From Planctomycetota bacterium (GTDB lineage Bacteria > Planctomycetota > UBA11346), in contig JACDEN010000008.1 in assembly GCA_013816415.1 (NCBI GenBank), positions 1-18,496 of the forward strand: 18,496 bases of DNA. The letters are read 5' to 3'. The notes beneath the pieces were generated by a model. It was not told the DNA's origin and searched no databases. It saw only the letters and a program-made list of their open reading frames with translations. Each line of letters begins with the position of its first letter. The first letter of the stretch is position 1. The translations under genes and the position numbers were made by a program. Positions 15,401-18,496 of this stretch are shown piece after piece.

Positions 15401-15829
15401 GCCGAGATCGAGGACTCTCTGGATCTCGTCGCCGGGCGAGTCGAGGCGCCGCGCGATCTCCAACGGGATGGGATAATTGCCTTCGTTCGCGTTGACCACG
15501 ATGCGCTCGAGGTCGTAATGGCCGAGGTTGCCGTAGATCGATTTCGCAACCAGATCACCGCCCTGCGGGCCGGCCCCGTCATTGTACGGCCAGTTCGCAT
15601 CCAGCTGGAAGGCGTTATGGTCCTGGTTGACGTTGAAGTCGGCGATGCATTGGCTGTAGCTTTCGATGAACTCGTTCGCCTTCACCGAGGCGTACAGCTG
15701 GTACCTCGACATCTGCTGGGCCTTCACGCCCATCGGCAGCAGCATCAGGATGGTGGTCACGGCGATGGTCACCAGCAGCAGGCTGATGACGACCTCGAAG
15801 AGGGTGAATGCCGAGCGTGTCTGGCGCAT
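12428..15829 (-). CDS. Giant GspI/PilV-type prepilin-like protein (1133 aa)
   Basis: MRQTRSA (cut after Ala7) is followed by FTLFEVVISLLLVTIAVTTILML, the F-T-L-(L/F)-E-V-V/L-I-S/A-L pattern of GspI/PilV subunits, with Glu at +5 and one N-terminal hydrophobic helix. Normal GspI is about 120 residues, so more than 1000 residues of exported domain are added. Visible landmarks: an acidic cluster near 530-540 (DAADDDD), a segment around 565-575 reading PPGFVGQAYSGSVAL that faintly recalls bacterial Ig-like repeats, an aromatic/Gly/Asn-rich stretch about 690-980, and DRNHNGKYD at 1094-1102, a D-x-N-x-N-G-x-x-D calcium-loop pattern. The frame is intact over 3.4 kb, so the size is not a sequencing fusion by any sign I see. 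AGGAGAG lies 9 bases before the ATG; the gap to the previous stop is one base. No catalytic motif recognised. Confidence 0.88.
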   Translation of the reverse strand: MRQTRSAFTLFEVVISLLLVTIAVTTILMLLPMGVKAQQMSRYQLYASVKANEFIESYSQCIADFNVNQDHNAFQLDANWPYNDGAGPQGGDLVAKSIYGNLGHYDLERIVVNANEGNYPIPLEIARRLDSPGDEIQRVLDLGAHIYYSDPFPGKNATRGMNTLGALPETSGDLQRLVWTVAGYAQQNALPMDPLEQPHEEMWPFPPSGRGRTIPRYYCVGWRAELLTPGLATGRFQNVVPAAMAAVPIQTWNSGQKWNGSSVLYHASTWEMYARQEREKGLPGIWNAGVHEFRRLSYMHWGRIMHQLRGYGERAPELVTQAPPGVMLPLKFVGGRFLPDGTYQNVWAYMDGLDNVVAQRWPSGMPYAQPQKGIPAPANGLPMSRYRGTDILYEDQETWNNTNADSSQGFFGQIRLGMPSLQRRVMYRTAALSLWAKVQGTNGVVPVSSPIELHKAPAGNLNLDPAADPNVADLIAALPPAQNPLLNIIDPPANPAQIHPAQVLALGYIAHAAMMVTGYRPPFVDTHWNNDAADDDDVQPSDTTLPFRDLEAADSYLFDLWQNPLKPVESPQATPPGFVGQAYSGSVALTIADFSSKPERFEVDSGTTPSYITYHRMTGPILNPNPPPYADTYSFDVAGACSPTAWNESNPTGTTIRRTWAGNGWASGGPTDTQMARNAHETFMRWAMAYISENPYDFIVPRPMNRQTMIDQPLFAFDMFDSSGNAAPFVKPGQGQAPGMARRPLGDMYKSITNYTIWVDPQYGKTPFYPTMWGGHRLLPNFYYLYGGTDDSYMEWCVERARFHGVPADPGYSGNGDWWNRTGFFNWDDGASGPGKTDAIWPIEWGAPYYVNNVGPASRGIEPGVRTWALGEVCSHQDGFGGATNSTGIVSTRYGPNYGWMVFARNRLHGQDLPPASGNWWESGESIYSKGMDIVKSENPEHNARYWFNDPFKPADRCRQIVFWAVDWKSFEDAESAPSAPQEWTSHGRANSNNWDCGRLASWSSLGTLIGNPEQDFVWMTPEHDGTMSHPSAYAVDRQFPTAWGIPGVGNYRGPGDVFDSRHPGVFYSRSQLYAYTKIEKSNPYYAVGAFGADRNHNGKYDIGKVPATSRMRAAEVARFNYYDPIAWTSLRK

Positions 15830-15830
15830 A

Positions 15831-16520
15831 TCAGAACTCTCCTGTGACGGGAACCCCAGAGACGTAGACCGCGATGGCCCGACGGATCTTGTCGTCGACC
15901 GTCCTCACCGACAGGCCTGGCACAGTCGCGGTACCGGGAGCGACGGAGGCCGCGATCGCCGTATTTCCCGTTCCCCACACGTTGGAGACCGTGATCGATG
16001 GGCACCCAACGCTGACCGGCGTGGTGGAAAAGGCTCCGGCAAAGACGCCGATCGGCATGCCCGTCCGGTATTGGTAGAACCACGACAGGACCCCGCCTGC
16101 CGCCCGCAGCTCGGTCGCGCCCGTATACACGGCGACTGATCTGGCGAGCTTCTTGATCGCCACGTTCTTCCCATTGGCATCCTTGACGATGCTGGCCTTG
16201 GGACTAGCGCCGGAAATTCCATAGATGAGTGCGACGACGACCTGCGGATCGAAGGCAGGATCGTCGATGATGGCGATCCCGTAGTGGCTGTTGTCCGCGG
16301 GGGCCGCGGCATGCATCGCGAGCAGCCTCGCTTCCTTCGAAATCTGCATGATCGCGCTCGCGGCATCGTTGACCTGGCCGCGGCGCAGCGCTGGAACGAT
16401 GGCGGGGACAGCCATGGTGGCGAGGATCAGCACGATCCCAACGACCATCAGCATCTCGATCGCGGTGAATCCCTGACGCGCCCGGGGAATCGCATGCATC
16501 GGCTGTGATCCTCTGTTCAT
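15831..16520 (-). CDS. GspH/FimT-type minor pseudopilin-like protein
   Basis: 229 residues from the ATG at 16520, which overlaps the upstream TGA as ATGA. The leader ends ARQG and is followed by FTAIEMLMVVGIVLILATMAVP (Glu at +5); F-T-x-I-E-M/L with VGI-x-x-I-L-A and the downstream LRRGQVNDAASAIMQISKEAR are typical of GspH/FimT. The rest would form the small beta sandwich of that family (GVLSWFYQYRTG, TVDDKIRRAIAVYVSG). An alternative start at 16499 (leader MHAIPRARQG) has a better ribosome site, AGAGGA about 9 bases upstream, and cannot be excluded. Length is slightly above the usual 170. Second in the operon, between the G-type and I-type genes, exactly where gspH lies in type II secretion clusters. 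Confidence 0.87.
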   Translation of the reverse strand: MNRGSQPMHAIPRARQGFTAIEMLMVVGIVLILATMAVPAIVPALRRGQVNDAASAIMQISKEARLLAMHAAAPADNSHYGIAIIDDPAFDPQVVVALIYGISGASPKASIVKDANGKNVAIKKLARSVAVYTGATELRAAGGVLSWFYQYRTGMPIGVFAGAFSTTPVSVGCPSITVSNVWGTGNTAIAASVAPGTATVPGLSVRTVDDKIRRAIAVYVSGVPVTGEF

Positions 16521-17068
16521 TCGTCCGTCCAGCTCTTGATGTCGTCCTTGGTGCCTTCGATGCCATCGGGACCATTCGACCAGACACCGAATCCGGAGGA
16601 TCCATAGGTGTTGGCGGCGAAACGTATATGCAGGACCCGTTTCCAGCTATCGATGACGCAGCCATTGCGATCGCAATGTCGCGTGGGGACCGCGTGTCCG
16701 GACTGACCGAGGAATCCCCGATATCCCACCAGCCGCGCCGCGAGGCGATCCGCGGCGGTGAAAGTCGGATCCATATCAGGATCGCCATCGAGGAGACCGT
16801 CCTGGAACGGTGTCGTGGTGGCCAGGTTGAAATCCCAGAACCTGCGGATCTTCTGGGTCGGCAGATCCGGCGGCGATGCCGGGACCAGCGCTTCTCCCGG
16901 CCGGTAATAGCTGACCGCGGCGGAGATGCCGTTGACCAGCGAACGAGTCGCCGCGAGCTCTGCCTGTTTCTTGAAATACGGAATCGTGACGACCACCATT
17001 CCCGCGAGGGCGATCATGACCCCGATCACCAGCATCAGTTCGATCAGGGAAAATCCGCTGCGGTTCAT
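16517..17068 (-). CDS. GspG-type major pseudopilin-like protein, first gene of the pilin operon
   Basis: 183 residues. MNRSG is followed by FSLIELMLVIGVMIALAGMVVV (Glu at +5) and the stalk PYFKKQAELAATRSLVNGISAAVSYYR. Residues about 137-150 (CVIDSWKRVLHIRF) match the DPWGNPY region, and the C-terminus SNGPDGIEGTKDDIKSW is the classical GspG calcium loop, so this is the best candidate for the major subunit. The size is close to normal GspG. ATG 17068 has GAGGA about 9 bases upstream; ATG 17107 would add 13 residues before the leader. Its TGA overlaps the next ATG. The promoter of the operon should lie between here and 17360, but I could not identify a well-spaced pair of boxes. Confidence 0.9.
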   Translation of the reverse strand: MNRSGFSLIELMLVIGVMIALAGMVVVTIPYFKKQAELAATRSLVNGISAAVSYYRPGEALVPASPPDLPTQKIRRFWDFNLATTTPFQDGLLDGDPDMDPTFTAADRLAARLVGYRGFLGQSGHAVPTRHCDRNGCVIDSWKRVLHIRFAANTYGSSGFGVWSNGPDGIEGTKDDIKSWTDE

Positions 17069-17130
17069 GGGCGCTGTCCTCGGCCCGATCGCGACCTCAT
17101 TACGCATGAGCGCGAAAGGTTTTAGATCGG

Positions 17131-17364
17131 CTATCCTACGTCGTATCCCGTCAAGGGTCGAGGGTGGCGCCGACCGCCGGGCATCCGACGGGAAATCAGT
17201 CTCACACGCATGCCGCCGGCCACGGCGAACAGTTTTCGGCAACCGATCGATGGCGTCAGAGGAGGACATGCACCTGGGAAGACGGACCCGGCAAGCCACA
17301 ACCGGACGTGTTCATGCTCCTTCCAATCATCCAGCAACTTTTGTAACGATTCTGGCGTCGTCAT
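17131..17364 (-). CDS. Possible small protein (77 aa), doubtful
   Basis: An ORF starting at an ATG that overlaps the dehydrogenase stop (ATGA) fills most of the 292-base space between that gene and the pilin operon. The first ~27 residues (MTTPESLQKLLDDWKEHEHV, then RLWLAGS) look like a plausible amphipathic helix; the C-terminal third is Arg/Gly/Pro-rich and not protein-like. AGGGG abuts the ATG directly, which is poorly spaced, and the early codons are less GC-rich at third positions than in neighbouring genes. It may be a coupled small gene, a remnant, or chance. The remaining 17069-17130 holds only the leader of the pilin operon. Confidence 0.28.
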   Translation of the reverse strand: MTTPESLQKLLDDWKEHEHVRLWLAGSVFPGACPPLTPSIGCRKLFAVAGGMRVRLISRRMPGGRRHPRPLTGYDVG

Positions 17365-18119
17365 CCCCTCATATCGATGCCGCCGTCGACCGTCATGGTC
17401 GTTCCAGTGATGAAATTGGCGAGATCGCTCAATAAGAAACAGGTGGCACCCGCCACGTCCTGAGGCAGGCCGACTCGCCCGAGCGGACATCCATTGAGGA
17501 CCTGCTCGCGCCCGATCGCGTCCATCGTTGCACCTGACATCTCGGTCTCGGTCCACGACGGAGCGATGCAATTGACGCGGATGCGGTCCTTCGCCAATTC
17601 GAGCGCCATCGAGCGCATGAAGATGATCTGCGCGCCCTTCGAGGTCGCGTATGCCGAGAAATCCGCTGAGCCGCGCTGCCCCGCGGTCGAGGTGTAGATG
17701 ACGATGCTGCCGCCCGCCTTCGCGTGACGCATGGTGCGCGCCGCTGCTCGCACGGCGAGGAACGTCGCGCGCAGATTGATCGCCATGGTGCGGTCCCAGA
17801 AGTCCGCGCTCATCGTCTCGAGCTTCGATGATTCGAAGATCCCGGCTGAGACCACCAGTCCGCGCAGCGGTCCGAGGCGCCGGACGGATTCATCGATCGC
17901 AGCATCGAGCGATCCGTCGGCGGCCGCATCGGCCTTCACCGTCCAGGCGCGCCGCCCCATGCGCGTGACGTCCGCCGCCACCTGCTCGGCCGCCGAGGCG
18001 CGTTCGTGGTAGTTGATGCTGAGGTCGGCGCCGGCCTTGGCGGCGAGCCGCGCCGATTCGGCGCCGATGCCGCGGCTGCCGCCGCAGATGAAGATATGCC
18101 TGCCGGTGAGATCGATCAT
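17361..18119 (-). CDS. Short-chain dehydrogenase/reductase (SDR), classical type
   Basis: 252 residues, the normal length for classical SDRs. The Rossmann fold carries the cofactor motif CGGSRGIGA (residues 12-20); NYHER near 36-40 marks the end of beta2; VVSAGIF (89-95) replaces the usual N-N-A-G; Asn115 lies in MAINLRA; the active site is Ser144 with Tyr157 and Lys161 (YATSK). The ending FITGTTMTVDGG is typical. It would oxidise or reduce a hydroxyl/keto group with NAD(P) in the cytoplasm; FabG-like and sugar or sterol dehydrogenases share this pattern, so the substrate is open. ATG 18119 has GGAG 8 bases upstream; the 42-base extension to 18161 is rejected. It lies 84 bases after a PhyH gene in the same direction, possibly one transcript. 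Confidence 0.92.
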   Translation of the reverse strand: MIDLTGRHIFICGGSRGIGAESARLAAKAGADLSINYHERASAAEQVAADVTRMGRRAWTVKADAAADGSLDAAIDESVRRLGPLRGLVVSAGIFESSKLETMSADFWDRTMAINLRATFLAVRAAARTMRHAKAGGSIVIYTSTAGQRGSADFSAYATSKGAQIIFMRSMALELAKDRIRVNCIAPSWTETEMSGATMDAIGREQVLNGCPLGRVGLPQDVAGATCFLLSDLANFITGTTMTVDGGIDMRG

Positions 18120-18203
18120 GCGGTGCTCCGGTCGAGGAGGATCTTCAGCCGCTGACCGCACTGTCCTATAGGAGAAAATCGCCGCGTTCCAGCACGATGC
18201 TGA

Positions 18204-18496
18204 TCAACCGCCGTGCGGCTCCATCGATGAGGGATCGATGTCGGTGTCGACGCGCTGGTAGCGGTAGTCGAGCGAGATGCGCAGGCGGTCGACGCTCTGG
18301 TTGTCGAGCGCGGCATGGATGGTGTGGCTGTGGAAGAGGAGCGCATCGCCGAGGCGGAAATCACCGCCGATCCAGCGCAGCGCGAGGTGCTCCGTCCGCA
18401 CCCCGCTGCCGCCGGCGCCGATGGTCGGCACGTGCTCCTGGAAACCCAGCCGATGCGAGCCCTCGAGCACGGCGAGGCTGCCCAGCCGGGTCGGAC
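18204..18496 (-). CDS. Phytanoyl-CoA dioxygenase (PhyH) family protein, 3' part only
   Basis: The frame is open through the right edge (P-T-R-L-G-S-L-A before V-L-E-G-S-H), so only about the last 97 residues are seen. Signatures of PhyH-type Fe(II)/2-oxoglutarate oxygenases are present: LAVLEGSHRLG, then DALLFHSHTIHAALDN with the distal iron-binding His, and RLRISLDYRYQR, whose Arg binds the 2-oxoglutarate carboxylate. The proximal His-x-Asp lies outside the window. Such enzymes hydroxylate small organic substrates; this bacterial lineage often carries many copies of unknown substrate. The gene ends 84 bases before the SDR start with no clear terminator between, so the two may be cotranscribed. 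Confidence 0.88.
   Translation of the reverse strand, partial: PTRLGSLAVLEGSHRLGFQEHVPTIGAGGSGVRTEHLALRWIGGDFRLGDALLFHSHTIHAALDNQSVDRLRISLDYRYQRVDTDIDPSSMEPHGG

Noticed and set aside
14249..15847. 532-codon plus-strand ORF opposite the giant prepilin
   Set aside because: Arg/Asp/Gly/His-rich composition typical of an antisense shadow in GC-rich DNA; no ribosome site or domain, while the minus-strand frame has clear pilin signatures.
6870..17045. Recurrent DNA similar to CAGTTCGATCAGCGTGAA at the start of the pilin genes
   Set aside because: It encodes F-T-L-I-E-L in each prepilin, so the similarity is explained by the conserved peptide and not by a mobile or recombination repeat.
17133..17154. 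TTGACG and TAGGAT on the minus strand as a promoter for the pilin operon
   Set aside because: The boxes are only 10 bases apart; no acceptable -10 lies 16-18 bases from TTGACG.
17268..17435. 55-codon plus-strand ORF preceded by AGGAGG
   Set aside because: The SD-like AGGAGG is only 2 bases from the ATG, the ORF runs antisense into the dehydrogenase 3' end, and its sequence lacks protein-like features.
1..18496. CRISPR array, tRNA, rRNA, insertion sequence or prophage genes
   Set aside because: No regularly spaced repeats, transposase or integrase motifs, cloverleaf-like segments or rRNA-like sequence were recognised by eye on either strand.

Overview
The window reads as chromosomal DNA of a GC-rich, Gram-negative-type bacterium, most likely from the PVC/planctomycete-like part of the tree (Planctomycetota, Lentisphaerota, Verrucomicrobiota or Hydrogenedentes). 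That placement is an inference from the gene mix: a DUF4091 protein, Gfo/Idh/MocA and PhyH enzymes, an AraC regulator and many FTLIEL-type prepilins sit close together, a combination common in those phyla. No rRNA, tRNA, CRISPR, insertion sequence or phage gene was seen.

Left arm (1-6264): a truncated DUF4091/GH123-like protein overlaps a D-hexose-6-phosphate mutarotase-like gene by four bases. A Rieske non-haem iron oxygenase converges on the mutarotase, and an AraC-type regulator diverges from the oxygenase. After a perfect heptamer tandem repeat comes a Gfo/Idh/MocA oxidoreductase (minus strand), then a divergent lipoprotein of unknown function. This looks like accessory sugar or glycoside metabolism under local control.

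Centre (6299-17068, minus strand): eight consecutive prepilin-like genes, nearly all overlapping or separated by 0-20 bases, form one operon of about 10.8 kb. In transcription order they are a G-type major pseudopilin, an H/FimT-type, an I/V-type of 1133 residues, a J/W-type of 601, a K/X-type of 452 that lacks the +5 glutamate, and then three further G-type proteins (363, 410 and 204 residues). The order G-H-I-J-K is that of type II secretion (or PilE-FimT-PilV-PilW-PilX) minor pilin clusters. The presumed tip subunits are hugely enlarged, three G-like paralogues are added, and no ATPase, secretin, platform protein or prepilin peptidase is in the window. This is the most unusual part of the window: a candidate pseudopilus with a giant decorated tip that would need machinery encoded elsewhere.

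Right arm (17069-18496, minus strand): a possible 77-residue ORF coupled to the end of a short-chain dehydrogenase, and at the edge the C-terminal part of a phytanoyl-CoA dioxygenase-family protein. They are codirectional with the pilin operon, but about 290 bases separate the dehydrogenase from it.
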